Of a stretch of 33,328 nt of DNA, positions 7,516 through 15,438 are shown one piece after another. The position numbers and the translations under genes are program-made. The stretch is from Dyadobacter sp. CY312 (GTDB lineage Bacteria; Bacteroidota; Bacteroidia; Cytophagales; Spirosomataceae): assembly GCF_021390535.1 (NCBI RefSeq), contig NZ_JAJUXG010000036.1, positions 1 to 33,328 on the forward strand. Reading direction: 5' to 3'. The notes under the pieces were generated by a model. That model did no database searches, was not told the origin of the DNA, and was given only the letters and a program-made list of their open reading frames with translations. Each line of letters opens with the position of its first letter. The stretch's first letter is position 1.

Positions 7516-7827
7516 ATGAAATCTATTTTTAAATTGAAGTATCTACCAGTATTTGCATTGGTACTCGGTGGCGGATTGGCTTTTGCAACCGCTACACCTT
7601 ACACAAAAAAGGTCAATACCACCATATGGGTACGCACGGGGTCCTCGGCAAATCCTGAGGAAGATCAAACCTGGCGCGAAGGGGCCTTAGCCGAAGGATG
7701 TGAAGACGCGACTAAACTATGCAAGGGCGAATTCGCTGAAAACTACAATCCTAATGCGCACTCGGATTCAGAAAATCGTGTAAACAATCAAAGCGGTTCA
7801 ACAATCCTGGGTTATGTTGAAGATTAA
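7516..7827 (+). CDS. Small exported protein, DUF6520 family
   Basis: The frame opens at 7405, but the ATG at 7516 starts a clean signal peptide: MKSIFKLKYL followed by a hydrophobic stretch and AFATA, with likely cleavage near residue 26. The full protein has 103 residues. The mature part is short, acidic and carries two cysteines (C62 and C69, spaced CX6C), the feature I associate with the uncharacterised DUF6520 family of Bacteroidota. The protein ends in a Ser/Asn-rich tail. It follows the MauE-like gene and is transcribed towards the SusD gene, the two units sharing one hairpin. The cysteine pair makes a disulfide, handled by MauE or TlpA, plausible. Function unknown; it could be a precursor peptide or a small periplasmic structural protein. 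Confidence 0.7.
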   Translation: MKSIFKLKYLPVFALVLGGGLAFATATPYTKKVNTTIWVRTGSSANPEEDQTWREGALAEGCEDATKLCKGEFAENYNPNAHSDSENRVNNQSGSTILGYVED

Positions 7828-7830
7828 CTA

Positions 7831-7864
7831 AATGTCAGGGGCGGCTGATTCCGCCCCTGACATT
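7831..7864. terminator. Shared hairpin between convergent operons
   Basis: AATGTCAGGGGCGG (7831-7844) pairs perfectly over 14 bp with CCGCCCCTGACATT (7851-7864) around a 6-nt loop. It starts just after the DUF6520 stop and reaches the last base of the SusD stop codon. There is no T run on either side, so it may act as a bidirectional terminator or as an mRNA 3'-end stabiliser. Confidence 0.75.
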
Positions 7865-9228
7865 CAACGTGGATTTTGAAGTATGCCACTAAAGTTAATT
7901 TCAGTGTCAGGTATCGGAAATACGAACCGGTTATCATTAGCAGGCCGGATTACTTTACCATCAACATTTCGTTCTAAGTCAACAGCAAAACGCACATCCC
8001 GGTTTAACCTTCTGATATCAGACCACCTCAGTCCCCTTGCGACCAACTGCTTTCGCCTTTCCAGTAGAACAGTTTCCAATACTTGCCCGTCATTTACAAC
8101 AAGCGGCTTGAAGGTGCCTGTTTTAAAACGGCTTGCCAAAAGTGTGTTCAGGTCTGAAACTGCAACACCGTAATTGCCCATTCTGGCATTACATTCAGCA
8201 TGGATCAGGTATATCTCATCTGTCGCAAGTCCTCCAAACAACGTTGCCGATCCAAGATAACTACCCTTGAATCCCATAACTTCATTTCCCCGATCTCTAA
8301 AAAAACACGTTTTCCTCAAATCATCTGTATGAAAAGACCTGTACAGAGATGAGTCAACGCCGGTCAGGGTAGAGTTAAAAAATGACCTACCCACCAGCGA
8401 CAAATGAAGAATAATCTCTGGATTTAAACCAGAGAACATAACCGGGAACGGCCTTGTCGCCTGCGGGTTCAGCGTATTGTAGTCCAGTAGCGTATTGTGC
8501 AAATCAAGACATCCCGATGCCATTTGGGCCGCCTTTTCATATTCTTCCATACTCAGATAAATCCGGGCTAAAAGCGCCCTGACTGCCGCCTGAGACGGCC
8601 TGTTAGTATAGGTGACCAGTCCAGGCAAAGAAGGCTCGGCTTCAATCAGATCATTGATAACCTGATCATAGGTTTGCTGGAGTGTTCCCCGACCAACAAT
8701 TTCATTTACCTCACTTGTAAGCCGGACCGGAATTCCCGGCAATGAGCCGGCCAATGATTTTTCATACGGAGCGGCAAAAACCTGAGTTAAATTGTAAAGC
8801 GCCATTGCCCTGAAAAACAGGGCCGAAGATCTGAGGGTGTTCCACTGCTGCAAACTCCCGGCATCCGGAACAATTTTAGCCAGGGTTTCAAGGACGATAT
8901 TGGAATAAAAGATGCAACGCCAGGGTTCATTCCAATCACTAACAGATAGGCCCTGGTAGATATTCTCTTCCCATAAATAAGAGTTTCGTTCGATTTCACT
9001 GAGTGCATCCAGGTTGGCAGCAGAATAGTAAAAATCGTCCGCTGCAATTACCTGTATGCCAGGAGCGGTATTCATACCATCCGGTACTGCGTCCAGTAAT
9101 GCCTGGAGGTCATCCAGAGTGGTTGGTACAACCAACGCCTTATCCGGCTTTTTATCCAGAAATTCCTCTGAGCAGCCCAAGCAAAATAAAAGGCCTGACA
9201 GTGCAAGTAGTTTTATCAATATTTTCAT
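7864..9228 (-). CDS. RagB/SusD-family nutrient-binding outer-membrane lipoprotein
   Basis: A 454-residue protein with a lipoprotein signal peptide ending in the lipobox LFCLGC (lipidated C19) and the usual SusD opening, EEFLDKKPDKA. Family features include a helical TPR-like core (ALFFRAMALYNLTQVF, AAVRALLARIYLSMEEYEKA) and the C-terminal RRKQLVARGLRWSDIRRLNRD segment. SusD proteins cap the SusC channel at the cell surface and bind the incoming ligand. It is the last gene of the tlpA-susC-susD operon, 19 bases after susC. No glycoside hydrolase or peptidase is nearby, so the ligand may not be a polysaccharide. It is a little shorter than many polysaccharide-type SusD proteins. Confidence 0.93.
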   Translation of the reverse strand: MKILIKLLALSGLLFCLGCSEEFLDKKPDKALVVPTTLDDLQALLDAVPDGMNTAPGIQVIAADDFYYSAANLDALSEIERNSYLWEENIYQGLSVSDWNEPWRCIFYSNIVLETLAKIVPDAGSLQQWNTLRSSALFFRAMALYNLTQVFAAPYEKSLAGSLPGIPVRLTSEVNEIVGRGTLQQTYDQVINDLIEAEPSLPGLVTYTNRPSQAAVRALLARIYLSMEEYEKAAQMASGCLDLHNTLLDYNTLNPQATRPFPVMFSGLNPEIILHLSLVGRSFFNSTLTGVDSSLYRSFHTDDLRKTCFFRDRGNEVMGFKGSYLGSATLFGGLATDEIYLIHAECNARMGNYGVAVSDLNTLLASRFKTGTFKPLVVNDGQVLETVLLERRKQLVARGLRWSDIRRLNRDVRFAVDLERNVDGKVIRPANDNRFVFPIPDTEINFSGILQNPR

Positions 9229-9247
9229 CAGACAAACGATTTTGAAG

Positions 9248-12200
9248 TTAGAAATTGGCCTTTACACCCAAGGAGAAGGTTTTAGGTGTAAACGGCTCGG
9301 TAGTAAAATCAGGATCAATATCTCCACTGGCCTTTTTCCAGACAATTCCCAGATTGGCGGCATACGCATAGAACTGTACCGACTGGAATGGCAGACGCCT
9401 GATCACTGCTGCGGATAGATCATAACTCAGATGGACATCCTGAAAGCGAAGGTGATCCCCTTTTTCTACGAGTACCTTTGAGGATGCATAAAACTGGTCT
9501 CTGAGATAGTTGGGGGATGCTGGCAAGGACGGAACATGTGTTGACTTCTCATCACCGGGATTCTGCCATCTTTTAATAAAATCTCCATGTCCCCCTTCTC
9601 CGTTCAGGATGCTGTTGTAAGTCACAGAAGGCCTTCTGAACACATAACCTATGCGGTAACTAAGATTGACCGAAAGAGAAATCCCCTTGTAAGAGAAGGT
9701 GTTTCGCACTGAACCAAAAACTTTTGGACGTAGCGTACCATTGTAAACAAGCTGGTCCAGACTGGTCTGCGATCTGATTTCCGTATAATTCTGGCTTATT
9801 TCGCCATTCAGATAGCCCTGGGGATTGCCCGTAGCGGCATCGAGTCCCGCCCAATCGTAGCTAAAAACGGAGTACAATGGCTTTCCCTCTGTAGGAATGA
9901 TTCCGCCACCAATCAGATACTCTCCGGCCACATCAGTGGGCTTCACCAGATATTTGGTCACTTTATCACTTGCCCAGCTAAGGAAATAGTCTGTGCCCCA
10001 TTGAAAATCCCCGTTCAGGTTAACCCCGTGTAACACCAGATCGATACCTTTACCCTGGGTATTGGCCGTATTCCCTCTGAATGATGTAATACCTGTTTGT
10101 GGTGCAAATGTGCTGTTACTGATCAGATCAAGACCCTTCTTTGTGTAGAATTCAATGCTCCCGCTCAATCGGTTTGTAAAAGCTTTGAAGTCCAGGCCGG
10201 CATTAATCATCCGGGTCCTTTCCCAGCGAAGCTGCGGGTTGGGAGGATTAATCACCGAAGCATAAGGAAGGCCGGTGCCTGAAAGGTTGGAAGCGAAATA
10301 CCTTGCCGTTGTGTAAGCAGAAATGCTTTTATCGATATTTCCATTGTATCCGAAAGTTCCTCTCAAATTCAGATAGGGCAGCCAGGGTAGACTGTAAAAA
10401 TCTTCATGATGTACTTTCCAACTCAGGCCAGCGGAGTATAGTGGAACACCTTTTTGATTTGTTTTGACTCCGAACAGATTTGACTGATCCCGTCTTGCGC
10501 TTACAGATGCTGTGTACTTTCCATGGTGGGTGTAAGCCACATTTGCAAAATAAGACACGAACCGGTCTGTCAGCTCAGTGATTGATCCTGAATAGGGAAT
10601 GCGGTTGTTGGTGGAAGCCGGATTTACAAACGATTTGAAGTTGGCAAGATGATCTACCACTACACTTGTTCCCAGCTCATCATCGTAGCCATAAAATCTG
10701 CTGGAATGGCTGCTGGTACGTAGTTGGCTAACCTCTGCTCCAACCAAGGCCGTCAGACTGCTTTCGCGTCCCCAATCTTTATCATAGCTCACCTTAGCTC
10801 GTAGATTATGACTACTGACACTCTGATCGGACAGACTCAAAACATCGCCCACTGGTACAGGGCGCGTTAGTGAGCCATTGGTATTAAGTATGGTAAAACG
10901 GTTGACCAGATCTCGGACATACCAGCTGTCTTTTCCTTGCCGTGTGCTTCTGTCTGTTTTGGTACTGCCGTACTGATAGAGCACCTCACCAGTAAGATTG
11001 TGATTAAATGTATACTTTAAGCTATTGTTAAGCCGAAGTATCATCGAGCTTGCTTTGTTATCCGAAAGGCCGATTTCATCTAGGGGCACATAGCGCCAAT
11101 CCAAAAGGCCCTTCTGGCCGGCCTGGTCTATGAAGTTATCACGGTACATATGCGGAATAGCAAGCCCATTTCCGTTTGCATCAACCAAACTGGCGTAGGG
11201 ATACAGTGGTTTTCCTGTGTAGGTAAAAAGATCTGTCTGCTCAATGGAATTCCGGGCTTCCCTGGTACCAGTGTAATAAACCCCACTTGTCAAAAGGAGC
11301 TTTTGACGGAATGCGCTGTAGGTGTGATTGACGTTAAGCGTAAACCTGTCCCTGGAATTACCTACCTGATTTGCCAGCCCTTTATCCAGACCAGCCGATA
11401 CAAAGTAACGGTGTGAAAATGTACCCCCGTTTAAACTCAATGAATACTGCTGATTGAGATTTTTTCGGTATAAGTATTCATTCATATCGTAACGAACATC
11501 CTTTTGACGATAACCGTCTATTTGCGCCAGCACCTGCGAATCTGTAAGCTTCCCGTCCCGTTTTGCAATTAAAAGCTCCACTACCGGGGTAAGGGCTATT
11601 TTGTTATCGTGGTTCTCCTGGCTTTGATAGTATCCTTTTTCAAACAAACTTACTTCCATATCGATGTAATCCGATGTGGACATCTTGGGAAGATAAAACA
11701 GGTCCGGTCTTTGTCCGGTGGTAATGTTTGAATTGAAGGATATATTTAGTTTCTGGTTTAACCTCCCCTGTTTAGAAGTAATCACAATGACGCCGTTGCC
11801 CGACCTTGCACCCCAAATGGAAGCCGCGGCGGCATCTTTAAGAATGGTGACACTCTCCACATCATTGGGATTAATGGAGGCAAGATCGCCATAGAATGGA
11901 AAGTTGTCCAACACTACCAGAGGGTCTTCCCTGGCGAAGAGCGTGTTGATCCCCCTGATGCTGATCGCACTTTGCGCACCCGGCTTTGTCACACCCGCGC
12001 GGTTAAAAATCAACCCTGGAGTAACATCGGCCAGTCTGCTGATAATATCCGGGCTCACTGTCCTGTTTAACAGTTTATTATCTATCTGTACAAAGGAACC
12101 CGTTGACCTCTCGCGGGTCATTTGCTGGAACCCGTCAGAGAGTATGACAACCTCTTGCAAGTGATTAGGATCTGCTTCCAGCTCAAAAGTTACCGCAGCT

Positions 12201-12496
12201 AAAAAATCAGCCGGAACCGACATTTGTTTTTTGGAATACCCGATAAAAGAAGCAACCAAAACGGTTGGTTTTCCCGAAGGTATGGTTATGCTGAAAAGTC
12301 CGGCAGAATCCGTTACGGTTCCTTTTGATTCATGGCTTATAACCACAGATGCGCCTACAAGTGGCGCTTTCTCACTAAGGCTCACCACCTTTCCCTGGAT
12401 GGTGCGGTTCTGTGCGGATGCCGGCCTGAAAAACCAGCATACACATATTAGAATAAGTATAAAGGTTCTCATTGTCCTTTGGTTGAATGTAACCAT
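9248..12496 (-). CDS. SusC/RagA-family TonB-linked outer-membrane transporter
   Basis: A 1082-residue protein. After the signal peptide (MRTFILILICVCWFFRPASA from residue 9) comes a carboxypeptidase-like beta domain (about 30-110). The TonB plug follows, with the SusC signature NPNDVESVTILKDAAAASIW and GNGVIVITSKQG. A 22-strand type barrel ends in SLGVKANF with a terminal phenylalanine. The TonB-dependent pump imports ligands held by the partner SusD. Its first possible ATG overlaps the tlpA stop as TAATG, indicating translational coupling; an internal ATG at 12472 gives a shorter signal peptide and is also possible. There is no STN domain and no sigma/anti-sigma pair nearby, so control is more likely by the AraC protein (inference). 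Confidence 0.93.
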   Translation of the reverse strand: MVTFNQRTMRTFILILICVCWFFRPASAQNRTIQGKVVSLSEKAPLVGASVVISHESKGTVTDSAGLFSITIPSGKPTVLVASFIGYSKKQMSVPADFLAAVTFELEADPNHLQEVVILSDGFQQMTRERSTGSFVQIDNKLLNRTVSPDIISRLADVTPGLIFNRAGVTKPGAQSAISIRGINTLFAREDPLVVLDNFPFYGDLASINPNDVESVTILKDAAAASIWGARSGNGVIVITSKQGRLNQKLNISFNSNITTGQRPDLFYLPKMSTSDYIDMEVSLFEKGYYQSQENHDNKIALTPVVELLIAKRDGKLTDSQVLAQIDGYRQKDVRYDMNEYLYRKNLNQQYSLSLNGGTFSHRYFVSAGLDKGLANQVGNSRDRFTLNVNHTYSAFRQKLLLTSGVYYTGTREARNSIEQTDLFTYTGKPLYPYASLVDANGNGLAIPHMYRDNFIDQAGQKGLLDWRYVPLDEIGLSDNKASSMILRLNNSLKYTFNHNLTGEVLYQYGSTKTDRSTRQGKDSWYVRDLVNRFTILNTNGSLTRPVPVGDVLSLSDQSVSSHNLRAKVSYDKDWGRESSLTALVGAEVSQLRTSSHSSRFYGYDDELGTSVVVDHLANFKSFVNPASTNNRIPYSGSITELTDRFVSYFANVAYTHHGKYTASVSARRDQSNLFGVKTNQKGVPLYSAGLSWKVHHEDFYSLPWLPYLNLRGTFGYNGNIDKSISAYTTARYFASNLSGTGLPYASVINPPNPQLRWERTRMINAGLDFKAFTNRLSGSIEFYTKKGLDLISNSTFAPQTGITSFRGNTANTQGKGIDLVLHGVNLNGDFQWGTDYFLSWASDKVTKYLVKPTDVAGEYLIGGGIIPTEGKPLYSVFSYDWAGLDAATGNPQGYLNGEISQNYTEIRSQTSLDQLVYNGTLRPKVFGSVRNTFSYKGISLSVNLSYRIGYVFRRPSVTYNSILNGEGGHGDFIKRWQNPGDEKSTHVPSLPASPNYLRDQFYASSKVLVEKGDHLRFQDVHLSYDLSAAVIRRLPFQSVQFYAYAANLGIVWKKASGDIDPDFTTEPFTPKTFSLGVKANF

Positions 12497-13848
12497 TACT
12501 GCTTTTTAGAATCCTCGCTGTCCTGAATAATCAGTACGTCCTGCTCGTGCTCTGTCTTTATAAATTCAAGACCGTAAGGCAAAAGCGCCTCGTTAAGCTC
12601 CTTGATATCCGAAACTCCGGCTGATACATCCAGATCTATCGGGCCTTTCAGCCCTGTCTGATCCACAAAGGGTAATTTATAATTCTGAGTTTTATTGAGC
12701 CGGTCAATCAATGCGCCTGCACTTACGTTGCGCACTTTCCATTCCAATGGACTCAGAGATATTTCTGGTTTACCACCGGCGCTGTGCAGATTTTGCTTTC
12801 CGATACGTTTGAGCGCAAGACATTGTCTTTTTCTTTTTTCCATGAAAGCAGAATACTCAGGAAAAAAGTCACGAAGATCCTGCTGCATAATCTCATTGGC
12901 CTGACGCTGAAAATGGGCAGGGACAATCACTTCATAACAAAAGCCGTTGTCATCTTGAAGCCAATCCAGATAGCTGTTGCCATGCAGCGAAGAGGTCAAT
13001 TTTGAATCATCTTTTACTTCGATGGATACATTCCCTTCTTCCAGCCATCCGCCGGGCCTGCCGTAGGCCAACCGGTAAAACCATAACCGGGTACAGTTGG
13101 TCATGGTAATCCTGCGTCCGGTCAGCGAATCAATCTTCCATGAGAATCCTCCCTTCAGACCTTTTGTATAAGCCGTCAGTACAGAATGGTATAACAGATT
13201 GCTTCCATCCCCTCCGTTACCATTGGCTAAAAGGGGTGTTTGATTCGAATATGGGATGCGTTTCTCGTCCTTTTTCTGCGGCAAAGCTATTTGCTCCTGT
13301 TGAAGCATGGAAGTAATCTTTTTAGCGCTAACCTGATCGAAATTTGTGATCGCCTTGATCACACCATCTGGCCCTATCCATACATAATGCGGCAGGGCAT
13401 TATGATAGAAAGTCTTTCTTAACAAGGTATCTCCGACCACTTCCGGTAATGCTATACGTTTACCTTTCCGTTTGGTATATTTTTCAAAAAATGTACTGAC
13501 TTCCTTTTCACTTTGATAGGTTACAGACAAAAACTGCACTCTGCCCTCGAACTGTTTCTGGAGAGAATCCATCTTGGGAATCATCGCCACACATGGGCTA
13601 CACCAGGTTGCCCAAAAGTCAAGGATCAGAAGCTTTCCCTTAAAATCCGACAATTTGGCCGTTGGCGTCTTGTAGTGCAGGATATTTTCAATTGTAACAT
13701 CGGGAACCGTATCACCGATTTGCAACGGTTTGAGATCTGCAAGACTCTGGGCACGCACTGGTTTCCAGCACATCATCAGTAGATAGGAAACTAAAAGATA
13801 GAATAAATAGGGCAACAGCTTGCCCGGGGAGCAAAAACGTGAGTTCAT
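12496..13848 (-). CDS. TlpA-like thioredoxin fused to a DUF3738-like C-terminal domain
   Basis: The ATG at 13848 gives 450 residues with a good signal peptide (LLPYLFYLLVSYLLMMCW, then VRAQ); the frame opens 24 codons earlier without a better start. Residues about 40-185 are a TlpA/AhpC-TSA thioredoxin fold: GDTVPDVTIENI, then LLILDFWATWCSPC with the active cysteines C83 and C86, then PHYVWIGPDGVI. The C-terminal 80 residues (NVSAGALIDRLNK, VDQTGLKGPIDLDV, YGLEFIKTE, VLIIQD) match the DUF3738 pattern, which also resembles STN-type domains. TlpA proteins reduce periplasmic disulfides. The gene leads an operon with susC (stop/start overlap TAATG) and susD. The fusion suggests a thioredoxin tethered to the transporter or to an envelope partner; that is inference. 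Confidence 0.85.
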   Translation of the reverse strand: MNSRFCSPGKLLPYLFYLLVSYLLMMCWKPVRAQSLADLKPLQIGDTVPDVTIENILHYKTPTAKLSDFKGKLLILDFWATWCSPCVAMIPKMDSLQKQFEGRVQFLSVTYQSEKEVSTFFEKYTKRKGKRIALPEVVGDTLLRKTFYHNALPHYVWIGPDGVIKAITNFDQVSAKKITSMLQQEQIALPQKKDEKRIPYSNQTPLLANGNGGDGSNLLYHSVLTAYTKGLKGGFSWKIDSLTGRRITMTNCTRLWFYRLAYGRPGGWLEEGNVSIEVKDDSKLTSSLHGNSYLDWLQDDNGFCYEVIVPAHFQRQANEIMQQDLRDFFPEYSAFMEKRKRQCLALKRIGKQNLHSAGGKPEISLSPLEWKVRNVSAGALIDRLNKTQNYKLPFVDQTGLKGPIDLDVSAGVSDIKELNEALLPYGLEFIKTEHEQDVLIIQDSEDSKKQ

Positions 13849-13925
13849 TGCAACAATATTTTGGGAGTGAAACGAAAATTGAAATACAGAGGGGGCAAGA
13901 CAAGGAAGCACAAGTCCCAAGTCGG

Positions 13926-14029
13926 CTCTATAAAGCGGCAGAGTTAAAATTCTTAGGACTATCCCGAAGCAATTGTATCATTCAGGATTCCGAATGATCA
14001 ACTGGAAAATTAAGTTAAGATAACGATTC
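13926..14029 (-). promoter_or_regulatory. Upstream region of the tlpA-susC-susD operon, with dyad and blocks shared with the MauE operon
   Basis: On the minus strand this reads GAATCG..., CTTAACTTAATT, CAGTTGATCATTCGGAATCC, TGATA, then TTTTAACTCTGCCGCTTTATAGAG split across the block. The same elements precede the MauE gene on the plus strand. An imperfect dyad, ATCATTC/GAATGAT (13977-13998), sits in the middle and could be an operator. The operon start is 78 bases downstream of the ATAGAG element. A further match, TTAGACCTATT, is present in both regions (6664 and 14031). Confidence 0.5.
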
Positions 14030-14071
14030 ATTAGACCTATTGATTATTTGAATAATCTCAATCAATCTAAT

Positions 14072-14238
14072 GGCGAGTGAAATAAAAAAAGGCACAGGCC
14101 TCTACTCGCCATCCGCACCTGCCGGGATTGGAATATAGCAAGTGAGCATCCTGCGCCTTTTTCATTTATACAAATATACAAATGAGGACGCAGGGCTTCA
14201 CTCGTCGTTTCTGGATTCCGTAAACTTGGCAGGTGCGG
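14072..14238. repeat. Large structured quasi-palindrome with mutually exclusive pairings
   Basis: The outer arms CCGCACCTGCC (14113-14123) and GGCAGGTGCGG (14228-14238) pair perfectly. Inside are GGAAT (14130)/ATTCC (14215), CCTGCG (14150)/CGCAGG (14189) and CATTT/AAATG, closing on an A/T-rich tip, so 14113-14238 folds as one long imperfect hairpin. A second hairpin, GGCGAGT/ACTCGCC, covers 14072-14110. Its strand 14081-14098 can instead pair with 14150-14167 (AGGC.CAGG with CCTGCGCCT), which would break the long hairpin. It lies between the divergent tlpA and XRE genes. It could be a REP/MITE-like element, a structured RNA or a recombination site; I cannot decide. Confidence 0.7.
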
Positions 14239-14290
14239 TCAGAAACAATCTTGAAAGCCATAAATAAGGCTACAATTCTTACAAAATGTA

Positions 14291-14355
14291 ACTATCGAAT
14301 AGTAAAAGCATAAAACGTTATTTATCAGTATTATAGAATAGTCTTATACAATAGT
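14291..14355 (+). promoter_or_regulatory. Repeated AATAGT motifs upstream of the XRE gene
   Basis: ACTAT.CGA.ATAGT (14291-14303) is a short dyad, and further AATAGT copies follow at 14337 and 14350. Small HTH regulators often bind dyads in their own upstream region, so these are weak candidates for an autoregulatory operator. The DNA here is very A/T-rich, so chance is possible. Confidence 0.25.
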
Positions 14356-14471
14356 ATTACAAGTCAAAGATAAACCTTAATTCACAAATAGACAAATATA
14401 AAGATACAAAAGACAACTAATAACATACTTTGATATAAAAATTTAGCCGCTGCGAAGTAGAATATTTGCTT

Positions 14472-14855
14472 ATGGCAAAACAGATTGGACAATTGGTGAA
14501 GAGTGTTGCCGAAGGTCAGGGGCTTTCGCAACAGACCTTAGGTGAAAAAATCAATAAAACTAAACAAGGTATTGCGAGTATCTATAAGCGGGTTACAATT
14601 GATACCACCCTTTTAAAGGAGATATCGATAGCACTTGACTATGACTTCTTTGTGCACTTGTATGATGATCCAGACCTAAGGAAGTTCAAGGAGGCCGAAT
14701 ATTCAATATGGAAAAATAAAATTGATGTACTCGTTGATAAACTTGACCTTTACATGAAACTAACCGACTCTCAGGAAGAAGCATTAGTTATTCAAAGAAA
14801 ATTGATAGCCCAACTTGAAGAAAAAATCCAGCGATATGAAGACAAAAATGTGTAA
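14472..14855 (+). CDS. Small XRE-type helix-turn-helix protein with C-terminal coiled coil
   Basis: The ATG at 14472 (after a TTG at 14466) gives 127 residues. Residues 1-60 are an XRE/Cro-like helix-turn-helix: IGQLVKSVAEGQGLSQQTLGEKINKTKQGIA split across helices, then TTLLKEISIALDYDFF, a pattern common in short Bacteroidota regulators. The remainder is charged and helical, with a predicted coiled coil near the end (ALVIQRKLIAQLEEKIQRYE) that would mediate oligomerisation. No partner gene is adjacent: a structured repeat lies upstream and decayed DNA downstream. Such proteins often accompany mobile elements or toxin-antitoxin loci. It may be a survivor of an element whose other genes have decayed; this is inference. 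Confidence 0.75.
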   Translation: MAKQIGQLVKSVAEGQGLSQQTLGEKINKTKQGIASIYKRVTIDTTLLKEISIALDYDFFVHLYDDPDLRKFKEAEYSIWKNKIDVLVDKLDLYMKLTDSQEEALVIQRKLIAQLEEKIQRYEDKNV

Positions 14856-15159
14856 GTGTACTGACCCTAATTAAAAAAGATAGTGAATGTCTTTTAATTT
14901 TTTTGAACTATCTCTGAAATCTGATTCAGTTTCCAAAATTTTCAGTAGAACCATACAGAATAAATTGGTCATATAGGCGGACATTGCTTTAGCAAAGAAA
15001 GTTTTGTAACTTGTTGCTCAAATGAGTTGTATAGCTAATTACTTGCTCAGAACAGGCTGTGATGAATACTTTCTCAACCGAACTAATTTCAACTAATACA
15101 ACTGAACAGATCGTATACTATTCTACCAACCCCATTCACTTTCCGCCCTATATGCTTCC
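14856..15159. other. No recognisable gene
   Basis: I see no gene with family support here. A 36-codon plus-strand frame (15062-15172) starts MNTFSTELISTNTTEQIVYY and ends MLPGLA; it has no recognisable match or promoter and may be a fragment. Confidence 0.5.
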
Positions 15160-15435
15160 CGGACTAGCCTGACCAACCTTCATGTTTTCTGAAGGTCTCT
15201 AACAGTATTGCCTTGATATCAGATTCGGCTAAGTTTTCCTTTTAAGAGAACAACTTTTTCTGCATGCTCTTTGGCAACCACGGTGAGTTCATGGCGTTTG
15301 TTATCAGTTTTATTTACTGGGTATAGTCCACCAAAAAAGCTTGGCCTTTCTTTATTTGAACGCCGGTATTTTTAATCTTAGCAATCGTTTTTCCAGCATT
15401 ATCGCCTCTGCCTTCCAACGCTGCTAATATATCTT
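15160..15435 (-). pseudogene. Decayed coding sequence, family not recognised
   Basis: Read on the minus strand, consecutive protein-like pieces appear in shifting frames: HLREDILAALEGRGDNAGKT and IKNTGVQIKKGQAFL, then after a shift RHELTVVAKEHAEKVVLL, then after another shift SDIKAILLETFRKHEGWSG. The charge pattern and codon use look like real protein interrupted by small indels. It directly follows the end of the IS110 relic, so it may be the gene the element inserted into or an unusual extension of the transposase. I do not recognise the family. Confidence 0.4.
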
Positions 15436-15438
15436 CTC

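Noticed and set aside
9056..9418. 120-codon plus-strand frame at the susC/susD junction
   Set aside because: It is antisense to both transporter genes and has no recognisable content.
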